DNA of 64,000 nt, taken from Nostoc sp. FACHB-280 (GTDB taxonomy: Bacteria; Cyanobacteriota; Cyanobacteriia; Cyanobacteriales; Nostocaceae). Of this stretch, positions 48,319-56,872 are shown piece by piece (the first letter of the stretch is position 1; every line of letters starts with the position of its first letter). Both the position numbers and the translations under genes were made by a program. A model generated the notes under the pieces. The model worked only from the letters and a program-made list of their open reading frames with translations. It was not told where the DNA came from and made no database searches. Location: assembly GCF_014697615.1 (NCBI RefSeq), contig NZ_JACJSD010000004.1, positions 1-64,000 of the forward strand. Direction: 5' to 3'.

Positions 48319-48444
48319 TTAAGCTTTCGCTTTATCGTCATTATCTACAGCTTGCATTTTTCGCATAATTGCAGCTTGAATCTTGGCATCAATGGCACTA
48401 TATGAAATAACTTTAGCCAATAGATAAGTTTGGCTTGATTGCAT
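48319..48444 (-). CDS. Possible 41-residue small protein upstream of xisI
   Basis: Short frame MQSSQTYLLAKVISYSAIDA, then KIQAAIMRKMQAVDNDDKAKA. It has amphipathic helical character and lies where xisH would be expected, but it does not resemble XisH. No clear ribosome-binding site. Listed as tentative; chance open frame is quite possible. Confidence 0.3.
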   Translation of the reverse strand: MQSSQTYLLAKVISYSAIDAKIQAAIMRKMQAVDNDDKAKA

Positions 48445-48550
48445 AATTCAATACTCAAAATTACTGAGTGAGCGTACATCTAACTACAAAGATTTCTTAA
48501 TATTATTATGTAATTCTACCAAACTGTAATAAATGTAGTGTAATTTGTAG

Positions 48551-48556
48551 TATAAT
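48551..48556 (+). promoter_or_regulatory. TATAAT -10 box upstream of HEPN-like gene
   Basis: Perfect TATAAT 40 bases before the GTG start at 48596, in the context TGTAGTATAATATAAC. No matching -35 hexamer at 17 bases, so a sigma-70 promoter without a strong -35 is suggested. Confidence 0.45.
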
Positions 48557-48595
48557 ATAACAATAGCAATATAAATTTTTGGTTTAAGTGCAGCA

Positions 48596-49516
48596 GTGGC
48601 AGAAGAAATTGATTTGATGAAGCTTGTTATTGAAGTAGATGATGAACTAATCAAAGAAAGTGTAGAACCCTTTCAACGTCCTTTAGCTGCTTATATGAGA
48701 ATTGCACAGCGTCTGAAACCAGGTAGCAGTTGTATTCTTGAAAGCGATCCACTTTTTAACGCAGTTAATTATATATATGGCGAGTTATACCGTCCATCAG
48801 ATATTCATATGCCGCCTATGCATATAGGAGCATTCATGTTCCGAGACGTGTTCTTTCCTCTACGAATTCCACTAATTTTTGGCTCACCAGTAATCAACCC
48901 AGTTGATTTTCTCATTGATGTACCTGACATACAAAAACGATGGTTGTTGACAGACCAACAATCTGGCTTGGCTTTTTTTGATCAAGTTATTGACCTAATG
49001 GATTTTGTGTATGGACTTGATGATCTTGAAAAAATAGGACAAGTACCTAATAAAACGGTGGAATATTGGTGTCTAGCAAAACAGCAACTGGAGGCAGCAG
49101 CAGCAACAGTATTAGGTTCATTCAACAAATATGCTGTAATTCAGAATTGTTGCATTTCGACAGAACTGCTATTGAAAGGAACGCTGATTGCTAAAGGAAT
49201 CGACGAAAAGACTCTAGCAAGCAAGCAAAAGGGTTACGGACATGACCTTGAGAAATTGGTAGATAAAACTGCCCAACAGTTGCCTAATTTTGACCGAGAA
49301 ACCGTACTATTTGTCGTTAAACAGCTTCCAGACTATGTTGAGAGTCGGTATGAAGCCAAAAACTTATCACGCTTAGATATTGGAAACTTTTTGATGAATA
49401 CCCAATTCGTTGGTGGTGAAATTTTACGTCAGTTTTCTGATCGCAACCTTCGTTTAAAATTTACAGCTACGCCAGATGATACTTGGAATTTAACTCATCG
49501 GGCATTTCCAAAATAA
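48596..49516 (+). CDS. Hypothetical protein with HEPN-like C-terminal half
   Basis: 306 residues from a GTG start. The N-terminal ~150 residues (with MRIAQRLKPGSSCILESDPL, PPMHIGAFMFRDVFFPLRIP) are not recognised. From ~160 helical segments include NCCISTELLLKGTLIAKGID and YGHDLEKLVDKTAQQLP, reminiscent of HEPN domains (E-LLLKA-L..KG ... GHDL..L), with candidate metal-free RNase residues not clearly present (the usual R-x4-6-H is only weakly matched). No adjacent antitoxin (MNT) gene. Could be a stand-alone HEPN; confidence moderate on the fold and low on activity. It converges on nifJ. Confidence 0.55.
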   Translation: MAEEIDLMKLVIEVDDELIKESVEPFQRPLAAYMRIAQRLKPGSSCILESDPLFNAVNYIYGELYRPSDIHMPPMHIGAFMFRDVFFPLRIPLIFGSPVINPVDFLIDVPDIQKRWLLTDQQSGLAFFDQVIDLMDFVYGLDDLEKIGQVPNKTVEYWCLAKQQLEAAAATVLGSFNKYAVIQNCCISTELLLKGTLIAKGIDEKTLASKQKGYGHDLEKLVDKTAQQLPNFDRETVLFVVKQLPDYVESRYEAKNLSRLDIGNFLMNTQFVGGEILRQFSDRNLRLKFTATPDDTWNLTHRAFPK

Positions 49517-49550
49517 ACAAAAGCTGAAAATGCTCACCCTACATATAGTT

Positions 49551-52500
49551 TTAGATATTGCGTTCTGCTAAATATTGATACATTTGCCAACGCGCATCGA
49601 CTTCGGCTTGTGCTTGTTCTAACAATTGCTTGGCAATTTCTGGTTTACTCTTGGTGAGCATTTTGAAGCGATTTTCTTGATACATTGATGCTTCTACAGA
49701 TTGCGTCGGAGGGCGCATATCTAATTGCAAGGGGTTCTTACCTTGTTCTTTTAATAGGGGATTGTGGCGATACAATAACCAACGTCCTGATTCTATCAAA
49801 GCTTTTTGGTGATTCATTCCCGTGGTCATGTTGATGCCGTGGGCGATGCAATGGCTGTAGGCAATAATTAATGATGGGCCGTCGTATGCTTCTGCTTCTA
49901 AGAAGGCTTTGAGGGTGTGGTCATCCTTTGCACCTAAAGCTACACTCGCTACGTAGACATTACCGTAGTTCATCGCCATTAAGCCTAAGTCTTTTTTGGG
50001 TGCAGGCTTACCACTGGCGGCAAATTTGGCTACGGCTGCTTTGGGGGTGGCTTTGGAAGATTGACCGCCAGTATTAGAATATACTTCTGTATCCATCACC
50101 AAAATATTGACATTGCGACCACTGGCTAACACATGGTCAATACCGCCAAAGTCTATATCATACGCCCAACCATCACCGCCGATAATCCAGACGCTTTTTT
50201 TGACGAGGTAATCTGCAATAGATTTTAAATTGATAATTTTAGATTTTAAATTCGCGTCGATCGCAGAAGTTAAAATGTGATCTAATTTGTCTTTTAATAA
50301 TGAAACTCTTTCTCGTTGTTCCCAAATGTCGGCTTCGTTTTTTTGTTCAGCATTGAGGATAGATTGAACAAGATTGTCGCCTACTTCACTGCTGATTTGT
50401 TGTAATAATTCGGCGGCAAATTCGGCTTGTTTATCTATAGATAGGCGATAACCAAAACCAAACTCGGCGTTATCTTCAAATAAACTATTCGACCAAGCGG
50501 GGCCGCGTCCGTCGGCGTTGGTTGTCCAAGGTGTGGTGGGTAAATTGCCGCCGTAGATGGAGGAACAGCCGGTAGCGTTGGCAATAACTGAGCGATCGCC
50601 AAACAATTGGGTTAATAATTTTAAATAGGGTGTCTCACCACAACCAGCGCAAGCACCAGAAAATTCAAATAAGGGTTCTTGTAATTGTTGTTGACGAATT
50701 TGGTTTAATTTTAAATTTCTCCGGTCGGGGTTGGGTAAGTTTAAAAAGAAATTCCAGTTTTCTCTTTCTTGTTCTCTTAAAGGTAGTTGCTGCGCCATAT
50801 TAATGGCTTTTTTCGTCGGTTCAGATTTACTTTTCGCCGGACAAATATTTACACAAATAGCGCAACCTGTACAATCTTCGGGAGCAACTTGAATAGTAAA
50901 TTTTTGATGATTAAAATCCTTATCTTTGGCATTCACCGACTTAAAGGCGGACGGTGCATTAGCTAATTCACTTTCTTGATATACTTTGCCACGGATGGCA
51001 CTGTGCGGACAAACCATCACACATTTACTGCATTGTACGCAGACATCCGGTTCCCAAACGGGGATTTCTTGGGCGACGTTGCGTTTTTCCCATTTGGCTG
51101 TACCTGTGGGGAAGGTTCCGTCTGCTGGTAAGGCGCTGACAGGTAAATCATCGCCTTGCCAAACCATGATTTTACCGAGGACTTCTTGGATAAATTCGGG
51201 CGCACTCACAGGTAAGGAATTGGTCGAGAATAATTCCTCATCTAGCCATTTACCTTGTTCGGCGGTGGGGATATTGACTTGATGCAGATTATCTAAGGTC
51301 ATATCAACCGCTTGCATATTCATGCGGACGATATCTGCACCTTTTTTACTGTATGTCTTTTCGATCGCCTGTTTAATTTTGGCGATCGCATCCTCTTGTG
51401 GCAATACCCCAGCTAAGGCAAAGAAGCACACCTGCATAATTGTATTGATGCGTCCCCCCATGCCACTTTCTCGGGCGACTTGATTGGCATTGATGACATA
51501 CAATTTCAGCTGTTTATCTAAAATTTGCTGTCGGACTTTCACAGGGAGATTTTGCCAAACTGTCTCTTTATCAAAAGGACTGTTTAACAAAATTGTCGCG
51601 CCAGTTGCCGCCCCTTGCAGTACATCGACCTTTTCTAGAAATACCCAGTGGTGACAGCCAATAAAGTTAGCTTTGTCTATCAGGTAGGTAGACCGTATCG
51701 GTTGCGGTCCAAACCGCAGGTGAGATACGGTCATGGAACCGGATTTTTTCGAGTCGTAGACAAAGTAACCTTGGGCGTAGTTATCGGTTCCCTCACCAAT
51801 AATTTTGATGGAGTTTTTATTCGCCCCCACCGTCCCATCGGAACCCAAGCCGTAGAACATTGCCCGGACAACGCTATCGGGTTCGATGGAAAAGTTGGGG
51901 TCAAAGGAAAGGGAAGTGTGGGTCACATCATCGTGAATACCCACAGTGAAATGATTTTTTGGTCTTGGTTGAGATAAGTTGTCGAAGACGGCCTTCACCA
52001 TTGCGGGAGTAAATTCCTTGGAGGAAAGGCCGTAACGACCACAGATAATCATCGGTGGGACTTGATCTCGACCACTACCACGGGCAGCGACAATTTCTGA
52101 GGGAACTTTGTCTCTGCCACTACCACGGGCAGCGACAATTTCCGAGGGAACTTTGTCTCTACCACTACCGCGTTCAGCATAGATTTCGTGGATAGCTGCG
52201 ACCACATCGAGATATAGTGGTTCGCCGGTGCTACCTGCTTCTTTTGTGCGGTCTAAAACCGCGATCGCTTGTACAGTTTCTGGTAACATTTGCACAAACC
52301 TTTGGATATCAAAGGGACGGTAGAGGCGTACTTTCACCACGCCGACTTTTTCCCCACGGGCGTTGAGATAATCAACTGTTTCATGGACAGTTTCACAACC
52401 AGAACCCATGATGACAATTACCCGTTCCGCATCTTCAGCACCGTGATATTCAAAAATGCGGTAATATCTACCTGTGCGATCGCCAAATTGATCCATGATA

Positions 52501-53234
52501 TCTTGGACAATCTCTGGACAGGCGTTGTAGTAAGGATTTGCGCCTTCCCGCGACTGGAAGTAAACATCAGGGTTTTGGGCAGTACCCCGCAACACAGGGC
52601 GGTCTGGGGTTAAAGCACGGGCGCGGTGTTCTAAAATTAATTCGTCAGGAATGAGCGATTTAATATCGTCATCCGCCAATAATTTCACCTTCTGCACTTC
52701 ATGAGAGGTGCGGAACCCATCAAAAAAGTGCATAAACGAAACTCTTGATTTGAGAGTAGCTGCATGGGCGATGAGGGCTAAGTCGTGACTTTCTTGCACT
52801 GAAGCGGAACACAACAAGGCAAAGCCAGTCGCCCGCGCCGCCATCACATCACTATGATCGCCGAAAATGGATAAAGCATGAGTAGCCAATGAGCGTGCAG
52901 CCACATGAACAACTGTGCTAGTGAGTTCCCCCGCAATTTTGTAGAGGTTAGGAATCATTAACAATAGCCCTTGAGATGCCGTAAATGTGGTACTCAGAGA
53001 ACCTGTTTGCAATGCCCCATGAACTGCACCAGCCGCACCACCTTCACTTTGCATCTGCACAACGCTGGGAACCGTACCCCAAAGATTGGGACGACCTTCT
53101 GCTGACCAAGCATCCGCCCATTCACCCATCGCGGAAGAGGGAGTAATAGGATAAATAGCAATTACTTCATTTAATTTGTAAGCAACACGGGCAACAGCTT
53201 CATTCCCGTCGATGGTTGCAAAGGTTTGACTCAT
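49551..53234 (-). CDS. nifJ: Pyruvate:ferredoxin (flavodoxin) oxidoreductase NifJ
   Basis: Oxidises pyruvate to acetyl-CoA and reduces ferredoxin or flavodoxin. 1227 residues, about 30 longer than usual. Domain order as in the single-chain enzyme: ITPSSAMGEWADAW (pyruvate/TPP, ~32), GSGCETVHETVDYL (domain II), the gamma domain, two 4Fe-4S sites CVQCSKCVMVCP and CTGCAICVNICP, and TPP domain FSGACAGCGETPYLKLL with proximal cluster Cys. All cluster ligands present. At ~349-391 the short unit RGSGRDKVPSEIVAA is repeated in tandem twice plus a partial third, an in-frame DNA repeat. In heterocystous strains it supplies electrons to nitrogenase, especially under iron limitation. Gene ends 35 bases from the convergent neighbour. 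Confidence 0.96.
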   Translation of the reverse strand: MSQTFATIDGNEAVARVAYKLNEVIAIYPITPSSAMGEWADAWSAEGRPNLWGTVPSVVQMQSEGGAAGAVHGALQTGSLSTTFTASQGLLLMIPNLYKIAGELTSTVVHVAARSLATHALSIFGDHSDVMAARATGFALLCSASVQESHDLALIAHAATLKSRVSFMHFFDGFRTSHEVQKVKLLADDDIKSLIPDELILEHRARALTPDRPVLRGTAQNPDVYFQSREGANPYYNACPEIVQDIMDQFGDRTGRYYRIFEYHGAEDAERVIVIMGSGCETVHETVDYLNARGEKVGVVKVRLYRPFDIQRFVQMLPETVQAIAVLDRTKEAGSTGEPLYLDVVAAIHEIYAERGSGRDKVPSEIVAARGSGRDKVPSEIVAARGSGRDQVPPMIICGRYGLSSKEFTPAMVKAVFDNLSQPRPKNHFTVGIHDDVTHTSLSFDPNFSIEPDSVVRAMFYGLGSDGTVGANKNSIKIIGEGTDNYAQGYFVYDSKKSGSMTVSHLRFGPQPIRSTYLIDKANFIGCHHWVFLEKVDVLQGAATGATILLNSPFDKETVWQNLPVKVRQQILDKQLKLYVINANQVARESGMGGRINTIMQVCFFALAGVLPQEDAIAKIKQAIEKTYSKKGADIVRMNMQAVDMTLDNLHQVNIPTAEQGKWLDEELFSTNSLPVSAPEFIQEVLGKIMVWQGDDLPVSALPADGTFPTGTAKWEKRNVAQEIPVWEPDVCVQCSKCVMVCPHSAIRGKVYQESELANAPSAFKSVNAKDKDFNHQKFTIQVAPEDCTGCAICVNICPAKSKSEPTKKAINMAQQLPLREQERENWNFFLNLPNPDRRNLKLNQIRQQQLQEPLFEFSGACAGCGETPYLKLLTQLFGDRSVIANATGCSSIYGGNLPTTPWTTNADGRGPAWSNSLFEDNAEFGFGYRLSIDKQAEFAAELLQQISSEVGDNLVQSILNAEQKNEADIWEQRERVSLLKDKLDHILTSAIDANLKSKIINLKSIADYLVKKSVWIIGGDGWAYDIDFGGIDHVLASGRNVNILVMDTEVYSNTGGQSSKATPKAAVAKFAASGKPAPKKDLGLMAMNYGNVYVASVALGAKDDHTLKAFLEAEAYDGPSLIIAYSHCIAHGINMTTGMNHQKALIESGRWLLYRHNPLLKEQGKNPLQLDMRPPTQSVEASMYQENRFKMLTKSKPEIAKQLLEQAQAEVDARWQMYQYLAERNI
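52078..52185 (-). repeat. 45-base in-frame tandem repeat in nifJ
   Basis: On the plus strand the unit CGGGCAGCGACAATTTCTGA, then GGGAACTTTGTCTCTGCCACTACCA, occurs twice with a couple of differences, followed by a third partial copy; the period is 45 bases so the frame is preserved. It encodes the repeated RGSGRDKVPSEIVAA. Confidence 0.88.
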
Positions 53235-53713
53235 AATTGTAGTCCTAGCCTTTAAACGGCACTATCAGACAGCGTTGTGGTACTAATTAGAAATAGTTAA
53301 AGCCTGGAAGTTGGTGGTTGGTGTTAGCTGCATCCAACTGGAAAATCCAATATGTGTAGGTAGGATTATCCCTGGTTAGGATAATATTTGATTGACCACT
53401 TGCGGGCTTTGGAGTTGACTCTAAATAGTGATTGTATGCTCTTAGTATCTCATCCGAAATACTTTATTTAATAATATCTATTAACGATGTACTCAAGGGC
53501 AGAAACAATCTCTCTTCAAGACTTTTGAATAGATGCTTTTGATTTGTGGGGGTAGAGGTGCGGGAACTGATTTGAGTTTTCAAAACAGTTTTATTTGCCT
53601 GATTAATATATTCTAAAATTTTAGCGGCTGATATTTAAAAGCACAAATTTAATTTGAAAAATATGCCAATAGTCATAATTTAAATATGTCTATGGTCATA
53701 AATAAATCATGAA
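53235..53713. promoter_or_regulatory. Intergenic region upstream of nifJ
   Basis: 479 bases, AT-rich, separating nifJ from the upstream operon's end on the same strand. No reading frame. The part near 53240-53450 must hold the nifJ promoter. I see no convincing NtcA or Fur box; GGATTATCCCTGGTTAGGAT at ~53365 contains a GGAT/ATCC dyad. Confidence 0.4.
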
Positions 53714-54151
53714 TTATTTTGGGTTAATATTTTTAGTTTGGGGCTGGGGTGGTATTGAAGATGGGCGTGGTGTCTGATGATTGCGTAAAAACAATAAAGG
53801 AATACTCAGTAAACCTAAAATCATCACCACTGCGGTGAGTATCCACACAGGTAAACGATTGGGTTGATAATCTCCCCGTTCAATTTGCCAGAAAACCTGA
53901 TTATATCGCCACGCGGCTAGGGCGATCGCACTTACTCCCACAATTACTAAAGCAACTCCTAAATTTTCCGAGTTAAATAAAGGATGAACCACGGGTTCTT
54001 GTTGGGTAATTGCTGTATTTAATTGGCGTAAAAATAGACCAAACCTGGCAATAGCAAAACCAAAACCAATCAAAGCAATAGAAGTTCTCAACCAAGCGAG
54101 AAAAGTTCTTTCATTGGCTTGATGTTCTCTCTGGCGGTCTATTTTGTTCAT
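53714..54151 (-). CDS. DUF202-family small membrane protein
   Basis: 145 residues of the DUF202 (YidH-like) family. Seen: REHQANERTFLAWLRTSIAL (family signature NE.T.LAW.RT..AL), GFGFAIARFGLFLRQ, then two further hydrophobic helices (VALVIVGVSAIALAAWRY; VWILTAVVMILGLLSIPLLF). Three membrane segments in all; C-terminal tail Pro-rich. It is the last gene of the operon, 12 bases after the DUF2063-like gene. DUF202 proteins have no assigned activity; in this operon a role as membrane partner for the Cys-tail proteins or the modifying enzyme is inference. Confidence 0.87.
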   Translation of the reverse strand: MNKIDRQREHQANERTFLAWLRTSIALIGFGFAIARFGLFLRQLNTAITQQEPVVHPLFNSENLGVALVIVGVSAIALAAWRYNQVFWQIERGDYQPNRLPVWILTAVVMILGLLSIPLLFLRNHQTPRPSSIPPQPQTKNINPK

Positions 54152-54163
54152 GAGTAAACTAAT

Positions 54164-54208
54164 CTACAACTCCTGATACTCTCCGCGCCTCCGCGTCTCT
54201 GCGTGAGA
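54164..54208. repeat. Intergenic repeat GCGCCTCCGCGTCTCTGCG encoding the tail
   Basis: TCTCCGCGCCTCCGCGTCTC then TGCGTGAGA is a widespread cyanobacterial repeat unit. It supplies the last codons of the DUF2063-like gene, so the protein's end has been replaced or extended. Confidence 0.7.
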
Positions 54209-54754
54209 TAATATTATATGACGTAAGTGCGATCGCCCCGACCAACGCCACCAGATTGCCAATGTTGGTTTTGCAGTAAAATCACGATGGATAGCGTAAC
54301 GCAACCAACAAAATTTTAAATAAACTCCAGGTTCATAAGTTAACAGCCAAGTTTGTTCATACCTCACTAAATCACCTATCCAAGCAGGTTCTAAGTTTTC
54401 ATTTTGCGCCACCTTAATCATAAAGTTAGCAAAAGCGATCGCATCATCCCGATGTTTTTTAATTCCCGTGGGTAAATAGGTTTCCGCATATCGCCAAAAC
54501 AAAGTATTAAAATCTTTCCCTAACGCCTTAGCAGTGCGGGGTAACAGTTCCCGTATTTCCCCTAACCGCTTCCACTTGAGAGAATTGGCAAATATATTGA
54601 CTTCCTGTGATGACACTTCCGCTAACTGCTGCACTTCATCATCACTCAAACCAAACTCCACACCCACCGCTTGCGGGTTGGCAAAAAAACGCCCTCGAAA
54701 TTCAGTATTGGTGTAAAGCTGGGCTAAAACTTGCTGGGTTTGTGCTAACCCCAT
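54164..54754 (-). CDS. DUF2063/HvfC-BufC-like partner protein of the MNIO oxidase
   Basis: 196 residues. N-terminal ~95 residues (LAQTQQVLAQLYTNTEFRGR; FFANPQAVGVEFGLSDDEVQ) have the helical DUF2063 pattern that recognises the substrate peptide for MNIO enzymes; the rest (~100-180) forms a second helical part. Good ribosome-binding site (TTAGGAG). A DUF692 gene precedes it, 188 bases upstream, as in bufferin and methanobactin-type clusters. The last ~14 residues (SHAETRRRGEYQEL) are encoded by a common intergenic repeat (see 54164-54208) and are not part of the family. Family call fairly firm from neighbour and pattern. Confidence 0.72.
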   Translation of the reverse strand: MGLAQTQQVLAQLYTNTEFRGRFFANPQAVGVEFGLSDDEVQQLAEVSSQEVNIFANSLKWKRLGEIRELLPRTAKALGKDFNTLFWRYAETYLPTGIKKHRDDAIAFANFMIKVAQNENLEPAWIGDLVRYEQTWLLTYEPGVYLKFCWLRYAIHRDFTAKPTLAIWWRWSGRSHLRHIILSHAETRRRGEYQEL

Positions 54755-54774
54755 CTTTGATAACTCCTAAGCTG

Positions 54775-54942
54775 TTAAATTCATATCTTTCTTGCACCAA
54801 GCGACTGAAGTCGCGGCTACATGAACAAAACCCGCACTTCGACAAGCTCAGTGACCACCTGCGCGGGTTCAAAACCCTTGATTTTCCTTTAGTCCGCGTA
54901 GGCGGACTTCGTTCTTATAGCCGCGAATTCCATTCGTCGGGG
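54775..54942. repeat. Palindromic dispersed repeats inside the MNIO operon
   Basis: Between the DUF692 and DUF2063-like genes: AAGCGACTGAAGTCGCGGCT, ACCCGCACTTCGACAAGCTC with later GCGCGGGTT, TAGTCCGCGTAGGCGGACTT hairpin, and TAGCCGCGAATTCCATTCG. These are typical dispersed palindromic units of cyanobacteria. They make a structured 170-base spacer in an otherwise tight operon. Confidence 0.7.
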
Positions 54943-55776
54943 CTAGTGCAAGATATGTGTGTTCATAATCTTTCGTGCTGTCTGCAATTCTTGGGCTATT
55001 TCTGTAAACGGAGGTAAATTTTCATCCCGTTCTAACACTATCCCTTTCACGGAAATGTGGGCGACAACTTCCGCCATTATTTGCCAAACTTCCGCAGGGG
55101 TTGACTGGGAATGACTATCAATTAATACACCATCGTGCCAATGTCCGCCGACGAAATGCAACTGTACAACACGTTCCCAAGGCAAATCATTGAGAAAATC
55201 TTGGATATCATAACCATAATTCACCGCATTAGTATGTAAATTGGTCACATCCAACAGCAACCCACAGTCAGCACGTTCTACCACTTCTGTCAAAAACTGC
55301 GCTTCGCTCATCTCTGCACCAGGAAGTTTTACCATATAGGTAATATTTTCCAGAATTAACGGCACATCAACAAAGCGTCGCACTTCGGCAATATTGCGAC
55401 AGAGTATATCTACCGCCTCTTTGGTGTAAGGTAAGGGTGACAAATGCCCAATATCCACACCGCCAGCTTTGGTAAAACAAATATGTTCACTCCACCAAGG
55501 CGGGTTAAGTTGTTTAATTAATGTTGCAAGTTTGCGTAAATAATTTGTGTCTAAACCTTCTGCACTACCCAGCGACAAATTAATGGCGTGGGGAACTATC
55601 GGGAAATGTGCAGCCAGTATTTCCAACTCTTGTTGTTTTTGTACTGGTGCATCAAGATAATGTTCTGCCACAATTTCCAGAAAGTCCACTTGCTGACGGT
55701 TGAGAAATAAATCACTTTTGAATGGTTCTCGAAAACCCAACCCGACACCCAAACTAGGAAGTTGAGATAACATCAT
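54943..55776 (-). CDS. DUF692 family multinuclear non-heme iron oxidase (MNIO)
   Basis: 277 residues, TIM-barrel fold. Members modify Cys in ribosomal peptides (MbnB, ChrH, TglH, BufB) to oxazolone, thiooxazole or other products using iron and O2. Seen: GVGLGFREP start, PHAINLSLGS (His) near 57, WWSEHICF near 94, LENITY near 141, LLDVTNLHTNAVNYG (Asp, Asn, His) near 172, QLHFVGGHW near 203 (H-x-x-G-G-H) and VLERDENLPPF near 248: the usual metal-ligand set is present. It starts 3 bases after the third TIGR04222 gene, and its ribosome-binding site GGTGGAGAC is made of the last Gly-Gly-Asp codons of that gene, so it is translationally tied to a Cys tail. Confidence 0.94.
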   Translation of the reverse strand: MMLSQLPSLGVGLGFREPFKSDLFLNRQQVDFLEIVAEHYLDAPVQKQQELEILAAHFPIVPHAINLSLGSAEGLDTNYLRKLATLIKQLNPPWWSEHICFTKAGGVDIGHLSPLPYTKEAVDILCRNIAEVRRFVDVPLILENITYMVKLPGAEMSEAQFLTEVVERADCGLLLDVTNLHTNAVNYGYDIQDFLNDLPWERVVQLHFVGGHWHDGVLIDSHSQSTPAEVWQIMAEVVAHISVKGIVLERDENLPPFTEIAQELQTARKIMNTHILH

Positions 55777-55779
55777 TTT

Positions 55780-56826
55780 TTAGTCTCCACCACAACCGCC
55801 ACAACCACCACAACCACCGCCGCAGGAACCGCTACAACCGCCACTACAGCCACCACCGCCACAGCCACCAGAACTACTATTTTGCCCATAGGCGGTATTT
55901 ATCACAGGTACAAAAATATTTTGATATCTGTCGTAGCGGCTTCCGGTGAGTAATTCAAAGCCATAAAGTGCGACAGCCAATTTGTATTCCAACTCCGACG
56001 GAATGCCAATTTCTACTTTTTGTTTTAACTGCGCGAAGGTTGTTTCGGGGATATCAGCTTGAATTTTCGGTTTTAATTGTCCAAATGTGACTTCGAGTTG
56101 TTTGAGATAATTTTTCCCCAAAGTGCTAAGACGAGGTATTTGAGAGAGACTGTGGAGAAAATAAACCGAAAATATTCCCACAATGATGAGATAAGCGACA
56201 TTATGGGAGTCATCTAATAACGCTACTACCAATTTAAAGCCACCTAACATCAGAATGATAGAAATCCCGATAAAGCTAACTAACTCTTTTCGGACTTGCA
56301 TTTGTTCAGAAGTTAGCAGTTGTTTATTTTGTAATTGTTGTTGATAAACTGTGCAGTGTGGCTGTAATTGTTTGGCTAATAACCATCCAGATGTTCTTGG
56401 TGTTGTCGGTGTAGCAAACCAATCAAATGCCTCACGTTGTATGGTTGTTAGCAGAGATACATCAGGATGATTTTTTGCTTGCTGGATAGATTCTTCCGTG
56501 ATTTGTAAATAACCGCGTTGTGACAAGTCCATCACTGCTACCTTTGCTACTCCCATTTCTTCAGAACGCAAGTAAGCAATTTCGTAAGGATCTGGTTCAG
56601 AGGGAATAAGAGGTAAAGGTTGATTTCTCGTAGGATCTTGCATAAACCAGCGACCAACTAACGCCGTGATGATGACAATAGCACCATAAAACCGCAGAAA
56701 ATCAACGTTATTCATGTCTGTGATGATTTTTGAGATCGCCACCACCAAACACATTACCAGTAAGATAATCAGTAACTTGAGTATGAGCGATTTTATAACT
56801 GTGCTGGGTACAGGTTTAGTTAACAT
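55780..56826 (-). CDS. TIGR04222-type membrane protein with 7-Cys Gly-rich tail (paralogue 3)
   Basis: 348 residues. Hydrophobic helices at ~12-32 and ~38-58, then PLPLIPSEPDPYEIAYLRSE at ~73-92 (shared by all three paralogues), a soluble part with QRGYLQITEE, then two more helices near 187-230, a linker, and the tail GGCGGGGCSGGCSGSCGGGC plus GGCGGCGGD with 7 Cys at 3-5 residue spacing. I recall TIGR04222 as a family of membrane proteins with low-complexity Gly/Cys ends. By neighbour, the tail is the likely substrate of the MNIO enzyme directly downstream; that is inference. Third gene of the operon, 46 bases after paralogue 2. Confidence 0.85.
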   Translation of the reverse strand: MLTKPVPSTVIKSLILKLLIILLVMCLVVAISKIITDMNNVDFLRFYGAIVIITALVGRWFMQDPTRNQPLPLIPSEPDPYEIAYLRSEEMGVAKVAVMDLSQRGYLQITEESIQQAKNHPDVSLLTTIQREAFDWFATPTTPRTSGWLLAKQLQPHCTVYQQQLQNKQLLTSEQMQVRKELVSFIGISIILMLGGFKLVVALLDDSHNVAYLIIVGIFSVYFLHSLSQIPRLSTLGKNYLKQLEVTFGQLKPKIQADIPETTFAQLKQKVEIGIPSELEYKLAVALYGFELLTGSRYDRYQNIFVPVINTAYGQNSSSGGCGGGGCSGGCSGSCGGGCGGCGGCGGD

Positions 56827-56872
56827 TCTCTACATCTCAATTTTTCAGACAGCCTGTTGTATGACATTCTCT

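Noticed and set aside
48551-48596. Full sigma-70 promoter before the HEPN-like gene
   Set aside because: The -10 TATAAT is perfect but no acceptable -35 lies at 16-18 bases, so only the -10 box is reported.
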